Assembly (NCBI RefSeq): GCF_018448925.1
Contig: NZ_RCWE01000008.1
Coordinates: 115,411 to 179,410 of the forward strand
Length of the DNA: 64,000 bases
Source: Photorhabdus akhurstii
GTDB lineage: Bacteria; Pseudomonadota; Gammaproteobacteria; Enterobacterales; Enterobacteriaceae
Direction of reading: 5' to 3'
How positions within the stretch are numbered: position 1 is the stretch's first letter; each line of letters opens with the position of its first letter. Below, piece by piece: positions 27,387 through 34,725 of this stretch. The translations under genes were made by a program, and so were the position numbers. The notes under the pieces are model-generated. The model was given only the letters and a program-made list of their open reading frames with translations. It was not told where the DNA came from and searched no databases.

Positions 27387-28139
27387 ATGACGCAACAGAA
27401 AACTAAATCGCAGCAGATTCCACCGAAAAAATCAGGACCATTAAAAACAGTTTTGTGGGATTTTCCGTGGATACTTATTGGCTTGTTGCTGGCTTCGTTG
27501 TTTTTCAGTCTGGTGATTGAATATTTTGGGATAGCCTTTTTCTGGCCGGAACAGGGAGAGAGACACAGCCAACAAGTTATGATCACGGAAAGCGGTTGGT
27601 TGTCTAAAGAGTTTACCCGCAGCTTACTGTTATCAGAGCCCGCTACTACGCTCAATATCTGGTTAAAATGGGGTTATCAGTGGGTGCTTGTAGACAGTGG
27701 TACACTGGACTGGATTAATCAACAGCATACAGTACAAGCTCGGAGCCATTATGAAATGGTGAGAGAGTTGAGCGATTGGAGTGTATGGCTGGCGGAAAGT
27801 TTGCGGAAGTACCTGTTGGCAACGGTATATGTGACCGTAACCTTTATTATCCGGCTCACTATTCTAGTGTTGTTTTTGCCATTGTTTGTGATGGTTATAG
27901 GTGTTGCTGTTGTTGAAGGACTCAATCGACGTGACTTGAGACGTTATGGTGCCGCTTATGAATCGAGCTTTGTCTATCATCACGCCAAACGGTTTGTGAA
28001 ACCGGCGTTTTGTGTACCCTGTCTGTTATATCTCTCCTGACCATCGGCTGTGTATCCTAATTTACTCTTGTTACCCGCAGCTCTCCTATTAGGGCTTGCT
28101 ATTACCGTGATGATGAGTACTTTTAAAAAATATCTTTAG
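27387..28139 (+). pseudogene. TIGR03747 (PFL_4697) ICE membrane protein, interrupted by an in-frame TGA
   Basis: Membrane protein beginning MTQQKTKSQQIPPKKSG (an ATG at 27369 adds six residues). Hydrophobic segments lie at about residues 28-48 and 145-175. The frame stops at TGA (28038-28040) after CVPCLLYLS, then resumes in phase as PSAVYPNLLLLPAALLLGLA...STFKKYL to TAG at 28139. The resumed part is the last membrane segment of this family, so the TGA probably replaced a Trp codon. Loss of the last segment may inactivate it. Confidence 0.82.
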
Positions 28140-28356
28140 AGGTAAAAGCGGTGTGATGTGGATTGGTTGGTAAAACGTCTCAAGTACCTCTTTAATAATA
28201 GTAAGAATGATTTTATGCCTTTATGTTGCTGAAAGATATGGCCTCCAAATACGAGGCCAACGGTTATAATACTTACTTAGCAGTATATTGGTTATTCTCA
28301 TAATGACACGGAAGATGGATACAGTAACCAAATTGAGGGGAAATTCCTTTCATTTG

Positions 28357-29421
28357 TTAGGGGGTGTTTTCATCATTATGACTGAGTTCTGCTTCCAGTT
28401 CCTCAATGCTTGGCAAGCTGGATTTTAAGTCCTCTGGCAATGTACGGGTTAACTCGTAATCCGAAACGCCAATTGGTTTTTGAATACCGCGCAAGGCATA
28501 TTCGGCCAGTATCCGGTCTTTGGTCTGGCACAAAATCAAACCTATGGTGGGCTGATCAGTGGAATGCTGTAGCTTTTCATCGACCACAGAGCAATAGAAA
28601 TTCATCTTACCGGCATGTTCAGGCTTGAACTCTCCTCGTTTCAGCTCGATCACAACGAAAGCCCTCAAAGTCAGATGATAAAAAAGCAGGTCAAGGTAAT
28701 AATCTTGTTCGCTTACGGTAATACGATATTGTCGCCCCACAAAAGCAAATCCCTCGCCGAGTTCAAGTAGGAATTTTTCAAGGTGTTTGAGAAGCTCCGT
28801 TTCCAGCTCACGTTCTTTGAAGGGTTCCGATAGGGTGAGGAAATCGAAAACATAGGGATCCTTCAGGGTCTGCTGTACCAGCTCCGATTGAGATACGGGT
28901 AACCGGTTTTTGAAGTTGCTGACAACCGAGCCTTGCCGGGCATAGGCATTGCTTTTGATCATATGAAGCAGGGAGTCTCGGCTCCATCCCTGTATCAGAG
29001 TCTGTTCTGCATACCAGAATCGCTCGGTTTGATCCTTTATCCTCTCGATCAGCAGAATGTTGTGACCCCACGGCAATTGTGCCACAGGCTGTGGCACAAT
29101 TGTCGATACGGGCTTTCCGGAACCTTGTTGCTCCATTCGTGGCAAGGCGTACTCGCGGTAGAAACGTAGCATGCGTTTCAGGTTCCTTTCTGAGAAGCCT
29201 TTGACCTCTGGCAATTCATTAACAATATCCCGTGCCAGCTTCGGGATGATCCCTGCTCCCCACCCTTGTTGCTCCTGACGTTCATGGAGCATGTGACCGA
29301 TGTCCCAGTACATCTGGATCAGTTCAGCATTGACGGACTGCGCGGCTCTGAACTGACCCCCACGGATCCGTTCCTTTACATCGGTGAGTAACGAGGTGTA
29401 AATCTGTAGTTCTGATGTCAT
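28357..29421 (-). CDS. YhcG-type PDDEXK nuclease-domain protein (DUF1016)
   Basis: Protein of 354 residues with an N-terminal helical domain (IQMYWDIGHMLHERQEQQGW, then KRMLRFYREYALP) and a C-terminal PD-(D/E)xK-like nuclease fold (YYLDLLFYHLTLRAFVVIELKRGEF, roughly residues 245-270, giving D...ExK). Such genes are common cargo of genomic islands and are suspected to act in defence or DNA repair. It is on the strand opposite the T4SS genes and splits that block. A serine-recombinase relic ends three bases before it. Confidence 0.85.
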   Translation of the reverse strand: MTSELQIYTSLLTDVKERIRGGQFRAAQSVNAELIQMYWDIGHMLHERQEQQGWGAGIIPKLARDIVNELPEVKGFSERNLKRMLRFYREYALPRMEQQGSGKPVSTIVPQPVAQLPWGHNILLIERIKDQTERFWYAEQTLIQGWSRDSLLHMIKSNAYARQGSVVSNFKNRLPVSQSELVQQTLKDPYVFDFLTLSEPFKERELETELLKHLEKFLLELGEGFAFVGRQYRITVSEQDYYLDLLFYHLTLRAFVVIELKRGEFKPEHAGKMNFYCSVVDEKLQHSTDQPTIGLILCQTKDRILAEYALRGIQKPIGVSDYELTRTLPEDLKSSLPSIEELEAELSHNDENTP

Positions 29422-29423
29422 GA

Positions 29424-29690
29424 TTATCTTGTTTCTTTCAGTATTTTGTAGACGGTGGAGCGGTTAATACCCAGTTGCCTGGCAATCTCAGAAGCCCCAA
29501 AACCTTCATCTTTCATTACCAAAACCTGTTGTCGGTTTATGGACGGAACCTGACGCCCTTGGCTTCGATTCGCCCTTCGTTAGTTTGTTCCAGTCTCCGT
29601 TGCCGTTCGGTCTGAGCCACGGTTGACCGGATAGTGCTCCTGTCGTCCAAGAACCAGACGGTTACATCCATCTCAAGCAGGTAATAGTTG
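29424..29690 (-). pseudogene. Serine recombinase (resolvase/invertase) C-terminal relic
   Basis: The minus strand encodes EMDVTVWFLDDRST, STVAQTERQRRLEQTNEGRI and, in a shifted frame, SINRQQVLVMKDEGFGASEI followed by ARQLGINRSTVYKILKETR and a stop. These are the late catalytic-domain, E-helix and HTH regions of a Hin/Tn3-resolvase protein. The catalytic Ser end is missing, there is an internal deletion after DDRST and a frameshift near 29540. It probably came with the adjacent YhcG gene. Confidence 0.82.
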
Positions 29691-29887
29691 TGTTCAGTGG
29701 TGATATTAGAAAATATCAATTATCAACCCGCTTATTTTAAGTGAGCCAGGATGTTTATAGCTCTGTTTCAACCTTAAATTCAAGTACCCAAAATTTTCAA
29801 AATCAGATAAACAATTATTCACTGTAATCGTTACTCTTTTTCGTCACTCTGTTGATGTATATATCTACGCAGATTTAGGGTAATGCT

Positions 29888-30214
29888 ATGGTTTATTTCC
29901 GTTTATTTTCCCATAGTCTTTTTGTCCTGACGATACTAATGAGTTGGCCTGTGCTGGCCGGGGAAAAAGATGAGCTGGCCACCACACTCAAACAACTTGA
30001 CCAGGTGCAGGCCAGTTTGGAGCATGCCCGGGTTTTGGCCGTTCAGGAGGGTCAGGCAGACCGTTTTTATTTTGATTATCTACGTGCTAACCGGGACCTC
30101 AATATTGTCCGTGAAGGCATTAACCGCTATTTGACCCCCTCCCGTGCCCAACCCGGGATTTCTTCGGCTGCGCTGGATGTGACCGGTCAATATCGTCAGG
30201 AGCGAATACGGTGA
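29888..30214 (+). CDS. RAQPRD-family ICE protein (TIGR01690)
   Basis: Small exported protein of 108 residues: signal peptide MVYFRLFSHSLFVLTILMSW ending near VLA, then a helical body and the family's name motif, here SRAQPG near residue 90. It is the first intact gene of the second T4SS segment and overlaps the next gene by 4 bases. The role in the conjugation machine is not known. Confidence 0.85.
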   Translation: MVYFRLFSHSLFVLTILMSWPVLAGEKDELATTLKQLDQVQASLEHARVLAVQEGQADRFYFDYLRANRDLNIVREGINRYLTPSRAQPGISSAALDVTGQYRQERIR

Positions 30215-30447
30215 ACGAGGTACAACGCAATGCATTCAGGGCCGCTTCCGGCAATCTCGATCCCCATGTGATGCCATTTCTCTGTATCGGTTTACTGATA
30301 GCGGTGCTGTTTCTCTGGGCCGCATGGGGAATGGTGGACGTCTGGCAGGGCTGGGCCAATGAAAAGGTCCGTGAAGCGGCGATGAGCCGTTTTGTCATTC
30401 GTGTGGCGTTGTTGCTGGTGATGGCTATCTGGATGTTTGCCAGCTAA
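30211..30447 (+). CDS. TIGR03758 (PFL_4701) ICE membrane protein
   Basis: 78 residues, GTG start overlapping the RAQPRD gene. Two hydrophobic segments (about 22-45 and 62-78) around WGMVDVWQGWANEK. Matches the size, topology and position of TIGR03758 in GI-type conjugation systems. Confidence 0.85.
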   Translation: MNEVQRNAFRAASGNLDPHVMPFLCIGLLIAVLFLWAAWGMVDVWQGWANEKVREAAMSRFVIRVALLLVMAIWMFAS

Positions 30448-30486
30448 TCGGTTTTTTAACCTGTAATGGAAAAAAGGGGAAAGGAA

Positions 30487-30873
30487 ATGGATCTGTTAAA
30501 CTGGGGATGTCAGTCACTGTTCCGCCTGTTTGTCCGTATCAATACCTGTGTAGTGTCACTCAGTGTGCTGGCTTATCTGGTTTGTCAACCCGTGACAGCG
30601 GCATTGCCAACGGTTGAACCGCCTTCCAGCGGGAGTGGCGGCGGCATTTTTAATACCGTCAAAGGTTACTTGCAGGACGGCATCGTGATAGGCGGGCTGG
30701 TCGTTGCCGCGATCGCGTTTATCAATGTGGCGACAGCGGCAATCCATACTTTTTCTGAAGTTCGCAGTGACAGAGCTTCCTGGACTAAATTTGGCGCGAT
30801 TGTGGTGGTTGGCGTGGTGCTGTTAGTGGCGGTTATCTGGTTGCTGGGCAAATCGACTGCCATTCTCTTTTAA
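30487..30873 (+). CDS. TIGR03745 (PFL_4702) ICE membrane protein, pilin-like
   Basis: 128 residues when started at 30487, where AAAGGAA precedes the ATG; an upstream in-frame ATG at 30466 adds seven residues. Signal-like N-terminus, a Gly/Ser-rich stretch (PSSGSGGGIFNTVKGYLQDG) and two membrane segments. VirB2-like pilin is a possible role by size and topology. Conserved gene order with TIGR03758 and TIGR03750. Confidence 0.85.
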   Translation: MDLLNWGCQSLFRLFVRINTCVVSLSVLAYLVCQPVTAALPTVEPPSSGSGGGIFNTVKGYLQDGIVIGGLVVAAIAFINVATAAIHTFSEVRSDRASWTKFGAIVVVGVVLLVAVIWLLGKSTAILF

Positions 30874-30891
30874 CCCCAGGGAAGCGTCAGT

Positions 30892-31269
30892 ATGGTTCAG
30901 ACTATTCGTTTTTTACCTGACCGTCTTAACGCCGAACCTGTCGTGTTCCGGGGATTTACTACCCCAGAGCTGGGCTGGACGGCATTAACGGGACTGATAG
31001 CTGGCACGGTCATTGGCTTGTTACTGGCACCGGTAACGGGTTGGGTGATGATACCGACGGTGGCCCTGATTGCGCCGTTATTATTGATTGCCTTTGGCGG
31101 CAAATACCTGGCCCGGATGAAACGCGGTAAACCGGCGCATTATCTCTATCGACGGCTGGAGGTTAAAAAGCGGGGCTGGGGTCTGGGTGACCCGTCACTG
31201 ATTATCACATCACAACGCTGGTCGTTGCGCCGCCATCACCGGGTAATGGCCCGAATGGGGCGGTTATGA
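30892..31269 (+). CDS. TIGR03750 ICE transfer-region protein (VirB3-like)
   Basis: 125 residues with the family start IRFLPDRLNAEPVVFRGFTT, two central hydrophobic segments and a basic tail (RRLEVKKRGWGLGDPSLI). Size and topology resemble VirB3/TraL proteins that sit with the VirB4 ATPase at the inner membrane. Overlaps the next start by 4 bases. Confidence 0.88.
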   Translation: MVQTIRFLPDRLNAEPVVFRGFTTPELGWTALTGLIAGTVIGLLLAPVTGWVMIPTVALIAPLLLIAFGGKYLARMKRGKPAHYLYRRLEVKKRGWGLGDPSLIITSQRWSLRRHHRVMARMGRL

Positions 31270-31922
31270 GCCGTTTTCGTCATGCGATTCAAAACCGGGA
31301 CCAGCATATCCTGACGTTACGCTCTGCCTGTGGTGTGCTGGTTTTGTTGTTGTTACTGAGTCTGAGTGGCTGGATGATGGCGCCGAGAGCGTTAACCATT
31401 TATACGCCGCCGGATGTCCGTAGTGGCAGTACCCGCCCGTGGTGGCAAGTGCCGGTCTCCCAGGTCTATGCCTTTGGTTTTTATATTTTTCAGCAACTGA
31501 ATGCCTGGCCTAAAGACGGGGAAGTCGATTATCCAGCGAAAATAGCAGCGCTTTCTCCTTATCTGACTCCCTCCTGTCAGGTGTTTCTGGAACAGGATGC
31601 TCAAAATCGGTCACAAGTGGGTGAGTTAAAAGATCGCGTGCGGGTGGTGTATGAAATTCCGGAACGGGGCTTTCGTGACAGCAATGTGATGGTAAAAGAC
31701 CGGGATAACTGGGTTATTAAGTTAGATTTAGTCGCTGATGAATATTTTCACGCTGAGCCGGTCAAACGGGCACTGGTACGTTACCCAATTAGAATCACCC
31801 GTTGGGAAGGGGATGCAGAGCGTAACCCGTTTGGTCTGGCGCTGGATTGTTATGACAGTACACCGCAACGGCTGGAAGCCGCATTGCAGCCGGTACCGGC
31901 GAAAAAGGGGATATTCCAGTGA
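31266..31922 (+). CDS. TIGR03746 (PFL_4703) ICE protein (VirB8/TraE-like)
   Basis: 218 residues. Short cytoplasmic N-terminus, one membrane segment at about residues 20-40, and a periplasmic domain with YAFGFYIFQQLNAWPKDG and YPIRITRWEGDAERNPFGL. This fits inner-membrane scaffold proteins of the VirB8/TraE type. 4-base overlap with both neighbours. Confidence 0.88.
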   Translation: MSRFRHAIQNRDQHILTLRSACGVLVLLLLLSLSGWMMAPRALTIYTPPDVRSGSTRPWWQVPVSQVYAFGFYIFQQLNAWPKDGEVDYPAKIAALSPYLTPSCQVFLEQDAQNRSQVGELKDRVRVVYEIPERGFRDSNVMVKDRDNWVIKLDLVADEYFHAEPVKRALVRYPIRITRWEGDAERNPFGLALDCYDSTPQRLEAALQPVPAKKGIFQ

Positions 31923-32842
31923 AAAAACAGGTACTCGTCGAGTTATTGGTATTGACCGCATTATTATTCGCTGGACTGGTGATGGTTTCACCCGTAGAGG
32001 CCGTGGAGTTGATGAAGTGGGAACGCATCCCGCTGCCGGTTGCCTTGCATGCCGGACAGGAGCGGGTGGTTTTTGTGGATAAAAATGTCCGAGTAGGTTT
32101 TCCGAGTGCGTTGAATGGCAAATTGCGGATACAAAGCACCGGTGGCGCAGTGTATCTGTATCCGAGTGAAACGTTTACCAAGACCCGACTGCAACTTCAG
32201 GATGTGGAAAGTGGTGAAGTGATTTTGCTGGATGTGACAGCTACAAATGGAAAAGGTACCCTTGAGCCGGTTCGTGTGGTGTACCACGGGGATGTGACCA
32301 CGCTGACGGACAACCACCAGGTTCATCACGGCGCCAGAGGGGATAACACGTCAGCAACGTCTCCCTCTCCTGAGGGTGAGCGTCAGGCCGCCCGGCGTCA
32401 AAAACTGTCCTACACGGCTCCGCTGCCGGTGGTCCTGACCCGTTATGCTGCGCAGAGTCTGTATGCGCCGCTGCGTACAGTAGAAGCTGTTCCCGGCATT
32501 CACCCCGTATCATTGGCGCTACCACCCCGATTAACCACATTGTATCCCTCAGAGCCGGTAATAGTTTCCCCGTTAGGGGGCTGGGGCGTGGATAACCTTG
32601 CTGTGGTGGCGTTGAAAGTACGTAATGCCCACCGTGAGAACGTGGTGCTTGATCCACGCAGGTTACAGGGGCAATTCATAGCAGCGACCTTTCAGCATCG
32701 TTGGCTGGGACCGTCAGGCACGCCGGAAGACACGACTACCGTCTATTTGGTGGTGAAAGGGCGGCCTGAGCGTGCCTTTCTGCCTGAACCGGTGAGGTCA
32801 AAAACGCCCATGAAGCGACAAGGAAATCCCCATGCAAATTAA
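31919..32842 (+). CDS. TIGR03749 (PFL_4704) ICE protein (VirB9/TraK-like)
   Basis: 307 residues with a signal peptide (MKKQVLVELLVLTALLFAGL...VEA) and a beta-rich periplasmic body beginning MKWERIPLPVALHAGQERVV. Fits the TraK/VirB9 class that makes up the outer part of the T4SS core. Overlaps the following gene by 11 bases. Confidence 0.87.
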   Translation: MKKQVLVELLVLTALLFAGLVMVSPVEAVELMKWERIPLPVALHAGQERVVFVDKNVRVGFPSALNGKLRIQSTGGAVYLYPSETFTKTRLQLQDVESGEVILLDVTATNGKGTLEPVRVVYHGDVTTLTDNHQVHHGARGDNTSATSPSPEGERQAARRQKLSYTAPLPVVLTRYAAQSLYAPLRTVEAVPGIHPVSLALPPRLTTLYPSEPVIVSPLGGWGVDNLAVVALKVRNAHRENVVLDPRRLQGQFIAATFQHRWLGPSGTPEDTTTVYLVVKGRPERAFLPEPVRSKTPMKRQGNPHAN

Positions 32843-34310
32843 GTCAAACGGTCTGGTGAAGTGGGTCGTGCCTGCTTTTGTTATTGCGGGGCTGGTCGTG
32901 GGGATCAAGAGTTGTCGGCAATCAGAGACGCCCGTCAACCAGACAGTGAGTCATCAGGCCCTGGCGGAACTGTCTTCCGGGGAGCTGCTGGCATTGGGGA
33001 TTGAGGGGGATACCCCGGAAGACACGTTGCGCACCCTGATTGGAGCTTTGCGCAGTATCCGTGTTCAGCAGGCGGTGCTGGAAAAACAAAACGCACAATT
33101 ACTGGCGGACAATGAGAAATGGCGAAACGGCAGTCAGAGCATGACTGACCAGATTAACCAGGCGGTAGCGGGCACCCGTGAGGAAACAGAAAAGCAACAG
33201 CAGGTATTGAAAGCGGAGCAGCAAACGCTGTTCAGCCGACTTGATCAGTTGACCCGTCAGTTAGGCAATAAAAGCATGAGTACAAACACCCCTCTGGTTG
33301 AGCGTGATATTCCGCTGGGATTAGGATTGGACGATACCGGCCAAAATACGACCTCAGACGGGGACAGGCTGGTCTGGATTACCCCACAGGACGTGTTACC
33401 GGCTGACTCACAGGTTGCAATGAGCGGTCAACCAGCGACTCCCTGTTTTCCCGTGTCATTTCTGGAAGACAATGCATTGAGCCGTCAGAAACTGGAATAT
33501 GACGGTATGACTGAAAATCAGCAAGCCATTACCGAGGGTGATACAAACGAGACTATCCGGCCCGTTTATACCCTGCCCGAAAATACGACGCTGGTCGGCA
33601 GCCAGGCGATGACGGCGTTATTAGGCCGGGTGCCGGTGAATGATAAAGTCACTGACCCGTATCCTTTTAAGATACTGATAGGTAAAGATAACTTGACTGC
33701 CAACGGCATTGAACTACCGGATGTGGAAGGCGCGATTGTTTCGGGCACAGCTACCGGTGACTGGACCTTGTCTTGTGTGCGCGGCAATGTCACCTCCTTA
33801 ACCTTTGTCTTTGCAGACGGCACCGTCAGAACCGTGCCGAAATCGGATCATCGCACCAATGGCAGCCATCATGTTCAGGATAATCATGGCGGCAGTATCG
33901 GCTGGTTGTCTGATGATAATGGTATTCCATGTATCAGCGGGACACGGAAATCCAATGCAGCCAGTTACTTACCAACCTTATTTGCTCTTTCTGGCGGTAC
34001 AGCGGCGGGTGATGTGTTGTCACAGAGTCAGCTTACCACCCAGACTAACGGTTATGGCGGCGCGACGTCATCACTGACCGGGGATGCCGGTAAAGCGGTT
34101 TTGGGGCAAGCAGCAGCCGGAGGATTTAAGGCCGTATCCGAATGGGTCAAAGCCCGTTATGGCCAAACTTTTGATGCCGTTTACGTAACACCGGGTGCCA
34201 GAGTAGCAGTGCACATTACTCAGCAAATACCGATTGATTATGAAGGACAGGGACGCAGGGTGAAATATAACTTTGGTCTTGGACAGGAGGTCCGTGATGG
34301 TTTGGACTGA
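32832..34310 (+). CDS. TIGR03752 (PFL_4705) ICE protein (VirB10/TraB-like)
   Basis: 492 residues: one N-terminal membrane segment (VVPAFVIAGLVVGI), a coiled coil at about 70-140, and a large C-terminal domain (VDLP-like GIELPDVEGAIVSGTATGDW, VYVTPGARVAVHITQQIPID). This is the inner-to-outer-membrane core protein of the T4SS. The end overlaps the start of the lipoprotein gene. Confidence 0.88.
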   Translation: MQIKSNGLVKWVVPAFVIAGLVVGIKSCRQSETPVNQTVSHQALAELSSGELLALGIEGDTPEDTLRTLIGALRSIRVQQAVLEKQNAQLLADNEKWRNGSQSMTDQINQAVAGTREETEKQQQVLKAEQQTLFSRLDQLTRQLGNKSMSTNTPLVERDIPLGLGLDDTGQNTTSDGDRLVWITPQDVLPADSQVAMSGQPATPCFPVSFLEDNALSRQKLEYDGMTENQQAITEGDTNETIRPVYTLPENTTLVGSQAMTALLGRVPVNDKVTDPYPFKILIGKDNLTANGIELPDVEGAIVSGTATGDWTLSCVRGNVTSLTFVFADGTVRTVPKSDHRTNGSHHVQDNHGGSIGWLSDDNGIPCISGTRKSNAASYLPTLFALSGGTAAGDVLSQSQLTTQTNGYGGATSSLTGDAGKAVLGQAAAGGFKAVSEWVKARYGQTFDAVYVTPGARVAVHITQQIPIDYEGQGRRVKYNFGLGQEVRDGLD

Positions 34311-34725
34311 GAAAACGAGTATGAATAAAGCGCGAAAAATAGTGATGTTGGTGGTGATAACGATCCTGACCGGTTGCAGCACGTCTAAAGAAGAGATGCT
34401 TCCACCGGGAGATAGCACAATGCTAGCTCTGTGGCAGGGGAAAGTCTCGTCGTCACGAATTACGATGGAGGCCCGTAAAACACTGCGCCGGGAGCTGAAC
34501 GAACGGGAACAGCAGGCTACTCTGAATTACACGGAAAGTTATAGCCGTACGCAGGAAAATGAAATCAGTCAAACCTTCCCACGGCTACCCAATCCGGACA
34601 TGGTGATGTATCTCTTTTCCCATTTGGTTGCGGGAAATTCGCCGGTGCCGGGATATAGCACGGTGTTTTCGTTTTACAGTCAGGTGCAGTACGCTCTGCC
34701 GGGTGAGCGGACGGTGGCATTGTGA
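34297..34725 (+). CDS. TIGR03751 ICE lipoprotein (VirB7/TraV-like)
   Basis: Lipoprotein with lipobox LTGC in VMLVVITILTGCSTSKEEML. I choose the ATG at 34297, which has a GGAGG site seven bases upstream; MNKARKIV at 34321 would be an alternative with a shorter signal peptide. About 142 residues. It overlaps the previous gene by 14 bases and the ATPase gene by 4. Confidence 0.85.
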   Translation: MVWTEKTSMNKARKIVMLVVITILTGCSTSKEEMLPPGDSTMLALWQGKVSSSRITMEARKTLRRELNEREQQATLNYTESYSRTQENEISQTFPRLPNPDMVMYLFSHLVAGNSPVPGYSTVFSFYSQVQYALPGERTVAL

